Shown: piece by piece, positions 37,146 through 45,467 of the stretch
How the letters are laid out: the number at the start of each line of letters is the position of its first letter
How positions within the stretch are numbered: the stretch's first letter is position 1
Assembly (NCBI RefSeq): GCF_003946865.1
Contig: NZ_QXTH01000010.1
Coordinates: 124,001-188,000, forward strand
Source: Antribacter gilvus
GTDB taxonomy: Bacteria; Actinomycetota; Actinomycetes; Actinomycetales; Cellulomonadaceae
DNA: 64,000 bases
Direction of reading: 5' to 3'
Made by a program: the position numbers and the translations under genes
The notes under the pieces: model-generated
The model's input: only the letters and a program-made list of their open reading frames with translations
Told to the model about the DNA's origin: nothing
Databases searched by the model: none

Positions 37146-37204
37146 GTTACACGTGGGAGAGACGTGCGTAACCCGACAGAAACATTCGGTAACGCCAGAG
37201 AAAT
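37146..37204 (+). promoter_or_regulatory. Three-repeat GlnR-type operator upstream of glnA1
   Basis: Six half-sites occur with an 11-bp beat: GTTAC-n6-GAGAG-n6-GTAAC-n6-GAAAC-n5-GTAAC-n6-GAAAT, starting at 37146, 37157, 37168, 37179, 37189 and 37200. This matches the known GlnR consensus (GTnAC-n6-GAAAC in tandem) very well. A TAGGTT hexamer near 37215 could be the -10. The region 36999-37145 before it shows only a small hairpin at 37055-37069. Confidence 0.85.
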
Positions 37205-37265
37205 CACGGGCCCCTAGGTTCGGTACGACCCGAACCCGGGCATCGAGCGAGCAAGGAGCGCATTG

Positions 37266-38690
37266 ATGTTCAAGAACGCCGAGGAGGCGATCGCCTTCAC
37301 CCGCGACGAGGGGGTGGAGTTCGTCGATGTCCGGTTCATTGACCTGCCGGGCATCATGCAGCACTTCAACATCCCGACCGAGCAGTTCTCTGCGTCGTCC
37401 TTCACGGACGGCCTGATGTTCGACGGCTCGTCGATCCGTGGTTTCCAGGCGATCCACGAGTCCGACATGAAGCTCGTGCCGGACGTCACCACGGCCTTCG
37501 TGGACCCGTTCCGCAAGCGCAAGACGCTCGTCATGAACTTCTCGATCGTGGACCCGTTCACGGACGAGCCGTACTCCCGCGACCCGCGCAACATCGCCGC
37601 CAAGGCTGAGGCCTACCTCGCCTCCACCGGCATCGCGGACACCGCGTTCTTCGCCCCCGAGGCCGAGTTCTACATCTTCGACGACGTGCGCTACTCCACG
37701 TCGGCGAACGAGAGCTTCTACAGCATCGACTCCGTCGAGGCCGTGTGGAACACCGGGCGCGACGAGGAGGGTGGCAACCTCGGGTACAAGACCCGTTACA
37801 AGGGCGGCTACTTCCCCGTCTCCCCGTCCGACCGGTTCGCCGACCTGCGTGACGACATGGTCGCCTCGCTGACCCAGGTGGGTCTGGACGTCGAGCGCGC
37901 GCACCACGAGGTGGGCACCGCCGGCCAGCAGGAGATCAACTACCGCTTCAGCACGCTGCTCGCGGCGGCCGACGACCTGATGAAGTTCAAGTACGTCATC
38001 AAGAACGTCGCCTTCGAGGCCGGCAAGTCGGTCACGTTCATGCCGAAGCCGATCTTCGGCGACAACGGCTCGGGCATGCACTCGCACCAGTCGCTCTGGG
38101 CGAACGGCGAGCCGCTGTTCTACGACGAGAAGGGCTACGGCGGCCTGTCCGACATGGCCCGCTGGTACATCGGTGGCCTGCTCAAGCACGCCCCGTCGCT
38201 GCTGGCCTTCACCAACCCGTCGGTGAACTCGTACCACCGCCTGGTCCCCGGCTTCGAGGCCCCGGTCAACCTGGTCTACTCGGCCCGTAACCGCTCCGCC
38301 TGCATCCGTATCCCGGTCACGGGTACGTCGCCCAAGGCGAAGCGCATCGAGTTCCGCGTGCCCGACCCGTCGTCGAACCCGTACCTCGCGTTCTCCGCGA
38401 TGCTGATGGCCGGCCTGGACGGCATCAAGAACCGCATCGAGCCGGCCGCGCCGGTCGACAAGGACCTCTACGAGCTGCCCCCCGAGGAGCACGCGAACAT
38501 CGCGCAGGTCCCCGGCTCGCTCGGCGAGGTGCTCGACCGCCTCGAGGAGGACCACGAGTACCTCACGCAGGGTGACGTGTTCACCGAGGACCTCATCGAG
38601 ACGTGGATCGACTACAAGCGGACCAACGAGATCGACCCGATCCGTCTGCGGCCGCACCCGCACGAGTTCGAGCTGTACTACGACATCTGA
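37266..38690 (+). CDS. glnA: Glutamine synthetase type I (GlnA1)
   Basis: A 474-residue GSI-beta glutamine synthetase making glutamine from glutamate, ammonia and ATP. Conserved parts include [18 protein letters not shown], the GSGMHSHQS ammonia/ATP region and NRSACIRIP. The adenylylation site Tyr is present in [11 protein letters not shown], so the enzyme should be controlled by GlnE (59.5-62.7 kb). The ATG has an AAGGAG ribosome-binding site, and the GlnR-type box lies 62 bp upstream. Confidence 0.98.
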   Translation: MFKNAEEAIAFTRDEGVEFVDVRFIDLPGIMQHFNIPTEQFSASSFTDGLMFDGSSIRGFQAIHESDMKLVPDVTTAFVDPFRKRKTLVMNFSIVDPFTDEPYSRDPRNIAAKAEAYLASTGIADTAFFAPEAEFYIFDDVRYSTSANESFYSIDSVEAVWNTGRDEEGGNLGYKTRYKGGYFPVSPSDRFADLRDDMVASLTQVGLDVERAHHEVGTAGQQEINYRFSTLLAAADDLMKFKYVIKNVAFEAGKSVTFMPKPIFGDNGSGMHSHQSLWANGEPLFYDEKGYGGLSDMARWYIGGLLKHAPSLLAFTNPSVNSYHRLVPGFEAPVNLVYSARNRSACIRIPVTGTSPKAKRIEFRVPDPSSNPYLAFSAMLMAGLDGIKNRIEPAAPVDKDLYELPPEEHANIAQVPGSLGEVLDRLEEDHEYLTQGDVFTEDLIETWIDYKRTNEIDPIRLRPHPHEFELYYDI

Positions 38691-38715
38691 GTCGTAGCGC
38701 TCGGCCTCGCGGCTC

Positions 38716-38752
38716 GGAAGGCCCCGGAATCCTGTGGATTCCGGGGCCTTCC
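38716..38752 (+). terminator. glnA1 terminator hairpin
   Basis: A perfect 17-bp stem (38716-38732 with 38736-38752) with a 3-nt loop, 25 bp after the glnA1 stop. No T-run follows (CGTGTGTC). Confidence 0.8.
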
Positions 38753-38805
38753 CGTGTGTCGGTGGTCGCGGGTCCCGGAGGGGCCGCTGGCGTTGCGGGC
38801 CGCGG

Positions 38806-38860
38806 CGACCAGGTAGCTGTTCCCCCTCTGAGCGTCAGACGGGGAACAGCTACCTGGTCG
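38806..38860. repeat. Hairpin element, repeat family A, copy 1
   Basis: Perfect 20-nt arms (38806-38825 and 38841-38860) around a 15-nt interior that contains TCTGA-GCG-TCAGA, so nearly the whole element is double-stranded when folded. It shares a 20-nt identical tract (38829-38848) and the outer CGACCAGG/CCTGGTCG ends with the element at 45387-45449. Confidence 0.8.
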
Positions 38861-39403
38861 TCAGCCTTGAGATCCACCCTCGGATGCCGAGCCCCGGCTC
38901 AGCTCAGTCTTGTAATCGTCGATCCAGCGTTGCTCGCACCATGCGTTCTCGCCGTCGCGTCGGATCGCCGCCAGAACCTTCTGCGGGGTGAGGCAGCTCG
39001 ACAGACTCGGCAGGTGTTCGACAAGTGCGGCGCCGATCTGCCGGAGCTGCGCGTCGGCGGTGTCATCGCCCAAGACATCGCTCGGCGGGCGTCCGAGGTT
39101 GTGCGGCACGTATCGGTAACCAGTCGTCAGCCGCTCGGTCTGTGACGGCTTGATCTTGACCGGATACTCGCTCGGTGACCCCGACCTGGGGGCGGGTTGG
39201 CGGCCCTTGAAATCCCGCAAGCAACTGTGTCCGACGACGAGTGTCAGCTCGAACGGCCAGACGTTACGCAGTTCGGTGCGAAGGAGCGCGGCTCTGAGTC
39301 CGTCACGTTCGAACCACAACCGCTTGCCCCATCGTTCGAAGCCGACTGCTCGCGCGGGCTCCGCCACATGCTGGGAGAAGAGCGACTCAAAGGCATCGGC
39401 CAT
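38861..39403 (-). CDS. Hypothetical protein, DUF4304-like
   Basis: A 180-residue protein opening ADAFESLFSQHVAEPARAVGFERWGKR-like, then WPFELTLVVG. This order (an N-terminal helix, a GF-x-x-x-G-x-x-x-W/F segment, then a predicted beta-strand with F) recalls DUF4304 proteins, which are often found with polymorphic-toxin immunity proteins. The link is tentative. Third-codon GC is lower than in core genes. Its stop touches the hairpin element at 38806-38860. Confidence 0.6.
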   Translation of the reverse strand: MADAFESLFSQHVAEPARAVGFERWGKRLWFERDGLRAALLRTELRNVWPFELTLVVGHSCLRDFKGRQPAPRSGSPSEYPVKIKPSQTERLTTGYRYVPHNLGRPPSDVLGDDTADAQLRQIGAALVEHLPSLSSCLTPQKVLAAIRRDGENAWCEQRWIDDYKTELSRGSASEGGSQG

Positions 39404-39457
39404 CACGGTCCGATCTTCGCATCCGCACCGTCCCGGCCGGGACTCGACCGCGCTCCC

Positions 39458-39892
39458 TCATGCCCACCCTTTCCACCGTCCCCGCAGCTTTTCCCGGGCC
39501 GCGTTGCGGACCTTCTTCGCCGTGCCGTGCTCGGAGAGGTCTCTCAGGACGAGGTCCGACGACGCCCGCTCCACCAGGCGACGCTGGCACCACAGCGTCG
39601 CACCGGGCAGGTCCTCCACGATCCGACGAGGGCTCTCCACGACCTCGCGGATCAGTCTCCACTCCCGCAAGCGACGCTCAGCAAAGTCACGATCGTCGCC
39701 CGGCAGCAGAAGATCGACCCACCCTTGGCCGACATTCCGAACGGTCCCGTCGCTCAGGAGCTCGCCGTGACCGACAGCGACGGCACGTTCTACGGCTCGA
39801 TCATCATGCTCGCTTTCGATGGCGTGCTCGCCTACCTCGACTACCACACCTGGGACGACCGGCCGCTGACTGGGCTCCCGCCGGTCGAGCAT
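39458..39892 (-). CDS. Uncertain ORF, possible N-terminally damaged gene
   Basis: The C-terminal 85 residues of this frame (from LPGDDRDFAERRL to the end, 39458-about 39715) look protein-like: amphipathic helices and about 80 percent GC at third positions. The N-terminal part is antisense to a better-supported + strand fragment and is probably not coding. I see no family. It may be a remnant of a gene whose start was lost. Confidence 0.25.
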   Translation of the reverse strand: MLDRREPSQRPVVPGVVVEVGEHAIESEHDDRAVERAVAVGHGELLSDGTVRNVGQGWVDLLLPGDDRDFAERRLREWRLIREVVESPRRIVEDLPGATLWCQRRLVERASSDLVLRDLSEHGTAKKVRNAAREKLRGRWKGWA

Positions 39893-39913
39893 CTCTCGAT
39901 CGTCTCGCGATAA
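39692..39913 (+). pseudogene. C-terminal fragment of an unknown protein
   Basis: About 73 codons in one + frame have high third-position GC (about 88 percent) and encode a plausible C-terminus (IPNGPVAQELAVTDSDG, then FYGSIIMLAFDGVLAYLDYH), ending in TAA at 39911-39913. The frame upstream loses this quality and no convincing start exists, so the 5' part seems to have been deleted or replaced. Confidence 0.4.
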
Positions 39914-40056
39914 GCCGTCTGCCTCCGCGAGCGCCGGCTCTCCCAGCCGACCGGAACCATGGCTATCCTGTCGGAAATGCTCCGTCAGGGCTGGAGCGCC
40001 CGCAGTCCGACTTTCTACCGACCCCCTCGCCCTGCGTGGTCGGTGAGGAGTCTGCC

Positions 40057-41016
40057 GTGCGTTCGCCCACCTTCAGTTCTGAGCCGGCCATCCTGGCGCA
40101 GGGCCTCAGCAAGCAATATGACTTCTACCGGCAACCGCAAGGGCTCCGCGGCGCCCTCCGCAGTCTGATCAGCCGAGAGCTCACCAGCGTCCGGGCCGTC
40201 GTCGGCCTCGACCTCACCGTTGAGCGCGGTGAGATCATCGGCCTGCTTGGGCCGAACGGCGCCGGCAAGACCACCATCGTCAAGATGATGAGCGGCCTGC
40301 TGGAGCCCAGCACCGGTCAGCTCCGCGTGTGCGGGTATCGACCGGCGGCTCGCTCTTACCCGTTCCTGTCGCAGATCTCGGTGATCTTCGGCCAGAAAGC
40401 GATGCTCTGGTGGGACGTGTCGACCCGTGAGTCGCTGAAGATCCACCGCAGCATGTACGAGATTCCGCGGGACGAGTTCGCTGCGACCGTCGGCGAGCTC
40501 GGTGAGCTGCTGGGTATCACCGAGATCCTGGACACGCCGGTACGCAACCTGTCCCTCGGCCAGCGGATGCGATGCGAGCTGGCGCTGGCATTGCTGCACC
40601 GGCCGACGCTGCTGTTCGCCGACGAGCCGACCATCGGGCTGGACGTCCAGGCGAAGCTCGTGGTGCGCACCCTCTTCCGTGAGATCAACCGAGCCTTCGG
40701 CACCACGATCGTGCTGACCAGCCACGACATGAGCGACGTCGAGGCGCTGGCCGAACGAGTCGTCATCGTCACCGGAGGACGGGCAACATTTGACGGCGAC
40801 CTCGCCGGTCTGCGGGCGCGAGCCAATCTGCAGAAGGCGGCGGTGTTCACCTACCACGACGGCCGCGTGGAACGGGTGCCGCTCGGTCACGAGGCGATCG
40901 GTGCGCTGGTCCAGGCCGCGGCGCAGTCCGGTGAGCTGGTCGACTTCCGCGTCGTCGAGCCGGGGCTCGACGAGGTCATGTCCAAGGTGTTCAGCGAGAG
41001 ACCGGTGCGGTCGTGA
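40057..41016 (+). CDS. ABC-2 exporter ATP-binding protein
   Basis: A 319-residue ATPase. Walker A (GPNGAGKTT), signature (LSLGQRMRCELALALL, a variant of LSGGQ), Walker B (LLFADEPTIGLD) and the H-loop (TSHD) are intact. It powers the two ABC-2 permeases that follow; the set resembles the viologen-exporter/DUF990 type. The GTG start at 40057 has a GAGGAG ribosome-binding site; the open frame upstream is not coding. Drug or lipid export is likely; the substrate is unknown. Confidence 0.93.
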   Translation: MRSPTFSSEPAILAQGLSKQYDFYRQPQGLRGALRSLISRELTSVRAVVGLDLTVERGEIIGLLGPNGAGKTTIVKMMSGLLEPSTGQLRVCGYRPAARSYPFLSQISVIFGQKAMLWWDVSTRESLKIHRSMYEIPRDEFAATVGELGELLGITEILDTPVRNLSLGQRMRCELALALLHRPTLLFADEPTIGLDVQAKLVVRTLFREINRAFGTTIVLTSHDMSDVEALAERVVIVTGGRATFDGDLAGLRARANLQKAAVFTYHDGRVERVPLGHEAIGALVQAAAQSGELVDFRVVEPGLDEVMSKVFSERPVRS

Positions 41017-41828
41017 GCACGCACGCCGCACGGCGTACCGGCTCGGTGTTCTGTGGCCTGCTGCGCCAGGAGCTCCAGACGATCGCGCAGTACCGCTGGT
41101 GGCTGGTGGCCATGCAGGCGAGCGTCGTCGTCGTGCCCCTGATCTCGCTGCTGGTGTGGCGCGGGGCGATGGCGAACGGTGCCGAGCCACCGGTCACCCG
41201 CGACTACCTGACCACCTATCTCGTCCTGGTCAGCGTGGTCACCATGCTGACGTCGAGCTGGACGGCGAGATTCCTGGCCGAGAGCATCCGTCTCGGGCAC
41301 CTGAACGCCTGGCTGGTCCGCCCTTGCTCCACGCACCTGGTCGCGGTGACCAACAACGTGTCCGAGAAGCTCGCCAAGCTCGCCACGCTGCTGCCACTGA
41401 TCGTCGTCCTGGCGGTCCCCTACCACCGCGACCTCGAGCTGCCCGCACATCCCGGACGCTGGCTGCTGTTCCTCTGGGCGCTGGCCCTGGGCGCCACGAT
41501 GATGTTCTGCTTCGACGTCATCGTCGGCTCGCTGGCCTTCTGGTGGGACGACGTCGCGGCAGTGGACCGCTTCCGCCAGCTGGCCGCCGCCTTCCTGTCG
41601 GGGGCGCTGATCCCGCTCTCGGTCATGCCGACGGCGTGGGGACCGTTCCTGCAGGTCCAGCCCTTCGGATACGCGGTGGCGTTCCCCATCCAGACGCTGC
41701 TCGCGCCGGACGCCGCCACGCTGTGGACCGGGCTGGCGATGCAGGCCGCCTGGGTCCTTCTCGCGCTGGTCGCCGCCCGATTCGTCTGGGTCCGTGGCCT
41801 GCGCCGGTACAGCGGGGCCGGCGCATGA
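41013..41828 (+). CDS. ABC-2 family permease 1 (DUF990-like)
   Basis: A 271-residue permease with six predicted helices (around 25-50, 65-85, 110-130, 143-165, 175-200 and 235-260). Its GTG start overlaps the ATPase stop (GTGA). It is paired with a second permease, as in the DUF990/ABC2_membrane_6 systems where two related permeases make a heterodimer. Confidence 0.88.
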   Translation: MSTHAARRTGSVFCGLLRQELQTIAQYRWWLVAMQASVVVVPLISLLVWRGAMANGAEPPVTRDYLTTYLVLVSVVTMLTSSWTARFLAESIRLGHLNAWLVRPCSTHLVAVTNNVSEKLAKLATLLPLIVVLAVPYHRDLELPAHPGRWLLFLWALALGATMMFCFDVIVGSLAFWWDDVAAVDRFRQLAAAFLSGALIPLSVMPTAWGPFLQVQPFGYAVAFPIQTLLAPDAATLWTGLAMQAAWVLLALVAARFVWVRGLRRYSGAGA

Positions 41829-42619
41829 ACCAGCGGACCGTACGCGTCACCGTCCTGGTCTGGCTGAAGCTGTTCCGGCAGGCCGTCATGCGGGATCTCC
41901 AGTTCCGCTCGCAGGCGTGGCTCCACCTGTTCGCCGGCATCGGCGAGCTGGCCGTCGGGATCCTCCCGGTGCTCATCCTGACCAGCTACGCCGGGTCGGA
42001 CTCGGCTCTCCAACAGGCTGCTGTCCTCACGGTCGGCGTCTTCGCTCTCACCACCGGGCTGATGGACTGCTTCGTGACGCCCGGCCTTCGCCGGTTCGAC
42101 ACGGCGGTCCGCAAGGGTGAGCTGGACCTCGCGCTCGTCCGGCCCGTGCCGACGTTCTTCTACGCAGTGCTGCGCTGGATCCAGCCCACCGAGCTCGCGC
42201 GGTGCGTGAGCGGGACCGCCATCCTGATCGTCGCCGCTTCCACCTTCGACCTCGGACTGGGGCCCGAGGCCGTACTGGCCATGATCGTCTGGGCCGTCGC
42301 CGGGACCGTCGCCTACTGCGCCTTCTGGACCGACCTGACCCTGCTCGCCTTCTGGGTGCGCTCGATCGAGCCGGTCAACGACCTGGCCGCCGCCTGGCGC
42401 GTGGCCGGCCAGTACCCGCGCCAGTTCTTCCCCCGAACAGTGCAGATCATTCTGGTCTCGTTCGCGCCCGCCGCGTTGATCGGCTCGTTCCCCGCCGAGC
42501 AGCTCCTGGATCCGACGGCGGCGCTCCTGCTGGCCCCGGTCGTCGTCCTGGTCTCGTGTTCGTTCACCGCGCTCATCTGGCGGTATGGGCTGGCCCGGTA
42601 CAACAGCGCAAGCAGTTGA
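41825..42619 (+). CDS. ABC-2 family permease 2 (DUF990-like)
   Basis: A 264-residue permease with six helices. The segment RKGELDLALVRPVP is the typical cytoplasmic loop of this family (compare LGHLNAWLVRPCS in permease 1). The ATG overlaps the stop of permease 1 (ATGA), making a three-gene operon with strictly coupled translation. Confidence 0.88.
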   Translation: MNQRTVRVTVLVWLKLFRQAVMRDLQFRSQAWLHLFAGIGELAVGILPVLILTSYAGSDSALQQAAVLTVGVFALTTGLMDCFVTPGLRRFDTAVRKGELDLALVRPVPTFFYAVLRWIQPTELARCVSGTAILIVAASTFDLGLGPEAVLAMIVWAVAGTVAYCAFWTDLTLLAFWVRSIEPVNDLAAAWRVAGQYPRQFFPRTVQIILVSFAPAALIGSFPAEQLLDPTAALLLAPVVVLVSCSFTALIWRYGLARYNSASS

Positions 42620-42700
42620 GGCTCTTGGCGGATTCTCGCGATCCCCGGAGCGGTCACCGTGCCGATGTGGCGGGCGGCAGATTCGACAGCGCCACCGACG

Positions 42701-43045
42701 TCAACCGGCCGCGTGTAGCAGTTCCCTCATCGAGAGCACGACGGCGTCTGCTCCGGCGTCGCGCAGGGCTGTGGCGCGTTCGGGGTGCTTGGCGTACCGA
42801 CCGCGCGTCTGCCGACTGCTCGGGCGACCTGCATGTCCGTCACGGTGTCTCCGATGAGCACCGTGTCGGTGGCGTCGAGGTTGAGGACGTCGAGGCGGCC
42901 TCGACCACGAGGGGGTGGGGCTTCATCAGGTTAGGTCGATAGCACGAGCGGCCCAGGATCGCGACCACCAGCTTGTCCAGATCCCACCGGTCCAGGTAGG
43001 CCTGGATAGCTTCCGAGGCGTTGCGCTGGTTACCCGTTCGAGCAC
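42701..43045 (-). pseudogene. HAD-superfamily hydrolase pseudogene with two frameshifts
   Basis: Read on the minus strand, three segments in three different frames add up to the middle and end of a HAD phosphatase. First, NQRNASEAIQAYLDRWDLDK with LMKPHP (to about 42895); then LDATDTVLIGDTVTDMQVA with HAD motif IV (GDxxxD, about 42800-42890); then RYAKHPERATALRDAGADAVV with MRELLHAAG, ending in TGA at 42701-42703. The N-terminal part with the catalytic DxD is missing; the remnant begins directly after the stop of the upstream gene. This is a decayed gene or, less likely, a sequence with two errors. Confidence 0.75.
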
Positions 43046-44035
43046 TCATCGCCCTCTTCTCGTCGGCTCGTACCAAGCCCATGCGGGCCCCGCTACCGCC
43101 GGAAGACTGGTGTACTCAGCGTCGATCGCACGAACCTGCGCAGACCATGTCGACGGCGGCTGCTGCAGCGTGGCCACAACCTCGTCGACCAGGTCTGTAA
43201 GACGCCGTCCTTCGATCGTGAAGTGCAAAAACACCTGGTAGGCATGGTCGGCGGTCACGAGCCCCACCCGATACACCGACGGATCGTCGTAGGTAGGTGC
43301 CGCCCACTGCGCCACGAGGCCGGAATCGGCGAGCGCCTCGACGCCCACCCGCTCGAGAACGAGCCTTTCGGCCGTCTCCTTGTCCGTCTCCCAGGACAGG
43401 TCGGCAGCCGCCCGGGCGACCTCGGCGTCGTAGTGCGCAGCGTCGAAAGTCACGCCGAGGCTTACCGGTGCCTCCTTGAACCAGTCCCAGTGCACCACGT
43501 CACCGTCCCGCCGGATCCGGACATCTGTGGCCCCACAGCCGTAGAAGCCGCACTCACACCGAGCGATCGGAACCATCGCGGCCTCGGACGTCGCAACGAG
43601 GCGGTTCACAGGGATCAGGAGGTCCTTCGGCCCCAGGCCCAGCCCCGCACCGAGGGATGTCATCTCAATGCCGTCGATGTACACCTCAACCGCAAAGTCG
43701 CCGTCCGTGTCGGCGGGCACCACCTGGAGTCGGATCGAATCCGCCCTCCGGCGTGGCACCTCCGAGCCGTCGTCGTATACAGCGACTGGCGGTGCGATCG
43801 TGCCGAGCGACGGCAGTGCGAACTCGGCGACGACCACGTCGACCAGGTCTCGAAGCTCGTCTCTGTCGTCAGGGGGCGCCATCGCCAGCTTGCGTAGCGA
43901 AGCGGAGTCCAAACCATCCGCGAGGGCCTGGGCTGCGGCATTCACCAGGACCTGGTTCTCTGTGGCCGGCTCTGTCGACCACCGCGTCGCGGTGTCATAG
44001 AACTGCACACGGGATGACTGAGGTCCGCTCTTCAC
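43046..44035 (-). CDS. Hypothetical protein with a CxC-x4-C motif
   Basis: A 329-residue soluble protein of unknown function. Residues about 145-195 contain VYIDGIEMTSLGAGLG and CECGFYGCG (C-x-C-x4-C), followed by a tryptophan-rich strand (VVHWDWFKEAP); this block recurs in several uncharacterised actinobacterial proteins as I recall. The N-terminal 60 residues are helical. Third-codon GC is below that of core genes. The start is GTG at 44035. Not related to any neighbouring gene that I can see. Confidence 0.65.
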   Translation of the reverse strand: MKSGPQSSRVQFYDTATRWSTEPATENQVLVNAAAQALADGLDSASLRKLAMAPPDDRDELRDLVDVVVAEFALPSLGTIAPPVAVYDDGSEVPRRRADSIRLQVVPADTDGDFAVEVYIDGIEMTSLGAGLGLGPKDLLIPVNRLVATSEAAMVPIARCECGFYGCGATDVRIRRDGDVVHWDWFKEAPVSLGVTFDAAHYDAEVARAAADLSWETDKETAERLVLERVGVEALADSGLVAQWAAPTYDDPSVYRVGLVTADHAYQVFLHFTIEGRRLTDLVDEVVATLQQPPSTWSAQVRAIDAEYTSLPAVAGPAWAWYEPTRRGR

Positions 44036-44059
44036 ATAGCCATTGTCGGGGTCTCGCCG

Positions 44060-44419
44060 TCAGCCGGGACCGCCGGGATGCGACAGATCATAGGCTCGGG
44101 AGACCTTCTGGGGAACGACCATGCGCCACGCGTCGACGACCAGCTCGCGAGCCTCGGTCCGGTCGAGTGACCGCAGGTCGGCGTGGACCCAGTTGAAGCG
44201 CAGGTCCGACTCCGACGGCAACTGAAACTTGTGCGGCTCGCTCGCCACCAGCGCCGCCCGCTCCTCCTTGGGGAACGCGAAGCCCATCACGCGCTCGTCG
44301 AGTGAGAATGCCACGTAGACGATCTGCTTGACGCGGAACTTCAACCTGCCGCGTACGTACACCTCGTACGAACGCTCCAGCTCGGCACCCAGGGGCCGAA
44401 CGTCCTCGATCAAGGCCAT
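44060..44419 (-). CDS. MmcQ/YjbR family DNA-binding-like protein
   Basis: A 119-residue member of the MmcQ/YjbR family (CyaY-like fold with double-wing surface). FAFPKEERAALVASEPHKF and the C-terminal ARELVVDAWRMVVPQKVSRAY are typical. Function unknown; members may bind DNA. The ATG at 44419 sets the usual length. It lies 24 bp upstream of the 329-residue hypothetical gene on the same strand. Confidence 0.8.
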   Translation of the reverse strand: MALIEDVRPLGAELERSYEVYVRGRLKFRVKQIVYVAFSLDERVMGFAFPKEERAALVASEPHKFQLPSESDLRFNWVHADLRSLDRTEARELVVDAWRMVVPQKVSRAYDLSHPGGPG

Positions 44420-44529
44420 GGTCAGAATCCGATGTCCGCTCCCTGTACAACACGTACACAGGGTCGACCGCGACGACGGCCCGGACTCATCGGCCGATGA
44501 GTCCTGCCATGTCACACGGTCTCCCAGAT

Positions 44530-45381
44530 ATGGAGACACTACTTCCGGTCGGCGACATCGAGCTGTGCGTCGACACCGTCGGCTCGCCAACTGACATACC
44601 ACTGCTGCTGATCGGCACCACCGTCGCCTCCTGGGACGACACGTTCGTGGAGCGGCTCACCGGCCGGTTCGTCATCCGCTACGACCTGCGGGACGCCGGC
44701 CGATCGACCACAGTCGACCCCGACTCGCCCGGTTATTCGCTGCGCGACCTCGTCACCGACGCCGCCGGTGTGCTCGACGGGCTCGGCGTCGCCCGCGCAC
44801 ACGTCGTGGGCATGGCGACCGGTGGATTCATCGCACAGCTCCTGGCACTGGACCACCCGTCCCGGGTCGCCTCTCTCGTGCTGATCGGCGCCCGTCCGGT
44901 CGCGCCCGGCCCGGTCGACGACGACCTGCCCGAGCATGCCCCGGAAATCCTTCACTACTTCGGCAGCGCTCCCCCGGTCGACTGGACCGATCGCACGTCG
45001 ATCCTTGACGGCGCAGTGGCCGGGGCCCGCGCGTTCTCGGGCTCGCCCCAGTTCGACGCGACGGAAGCCCGCGCCCACGCGGCCGGTGTCCTCGATCGCT
45101 CGGGTCCGCACCCGGCGTCGGCGCGCAACGGCCTCCTGAGCACGGTGTTCTCGGCGCTGGACTGCACGCCACGCTGGCGCGAGCGGCTCCCCGAGGTCAT
45201 CGCACCGACGCTGGTGGTCCACGGCGCAGCCGACCCGTTCTTCCCGGTGGGCAACGCGCAGGCGCTGGCAGACGAGATCCCCGGCGCAACCCTGCTGGTC
45301 CTCGACGAGGTCGGCGCGGAGCTCCCCAGCCGGGTCCACGCGGAGGTGGCCGCGGCAGTGCTCGCGCACACGGCGCGGTAG
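44530..45381 (+). CDS. Alpha/beta-hydrolase-fold protein lacking the catalytic Ser and His
   Basis: A 283-residue protein with a clear alpha/beta hydrolase layout (IPLLLIG, the RYDLRDAGRST loop, and HGAADPFFP with the acid Asp235). The nucleophile elbow reads GMATGG, with Ala96 where G-x-S-x-G has Ser. The place of the catalytic His (usually G-x-G-H-x-L-P) reads VGAELP, with Ala263. So two of the three catalytic residues seem lost and the protein is probably a pseudo-enzyme or binding protein. The start is uncertain; ATG 44497 is the alternative. Confidence 0.8.
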   Translation: METLLPVGDIELCVDTVGSPTDIPLLLIGTTVASWDDTFVERLTGRFVIRYDLRDAGRSTTVDPDSPGYSLRDLVTDAAGVLDGLGVARAHVVGMATGGFIAQLLALDHPSRVASLVLIGARPVAPGPVDDDLPEHAPEILHYFGSAPPVDWTDRTSILDGAVAGARAFSGSPQFDATEARAHAAGVLDRSGPHPASARNGLLSTVFSALDCTPRWRERLPEVIAPTLVVHGAADPFFPVGNAQALADEIPGATLLVLDEVGAELPSRVHAEVAAAVLAHTAR

Positions 45382-45386
45382 GTACC

Positions 45387-45449
45387 CCGGCGACCAGGAC
45401 GGTGTTCCCCCATTGAGCGTCAGACGGGGAACAACTTCCTGGTCGCCGG
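45387..45449. repeat. Hairpin element, repeat family A, copy 2
   Basis: 24-nt arms (45387-45410 and 45426-45449) with two mismatches around a 15-nt interior. It shares TGAGCGTCAGACGGGGAACA (45414-45433) exactly with 38829-38848, in the same orientation and with the same spacing to the CCTGGTCG end. It lies between the pseudo-hydrolase gene and the convergent kinase gene and probably serves as a terminator. Confidence 0.8.
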
Positions 45450-45467
45450 TGGCGCTTACTCGCGGAC

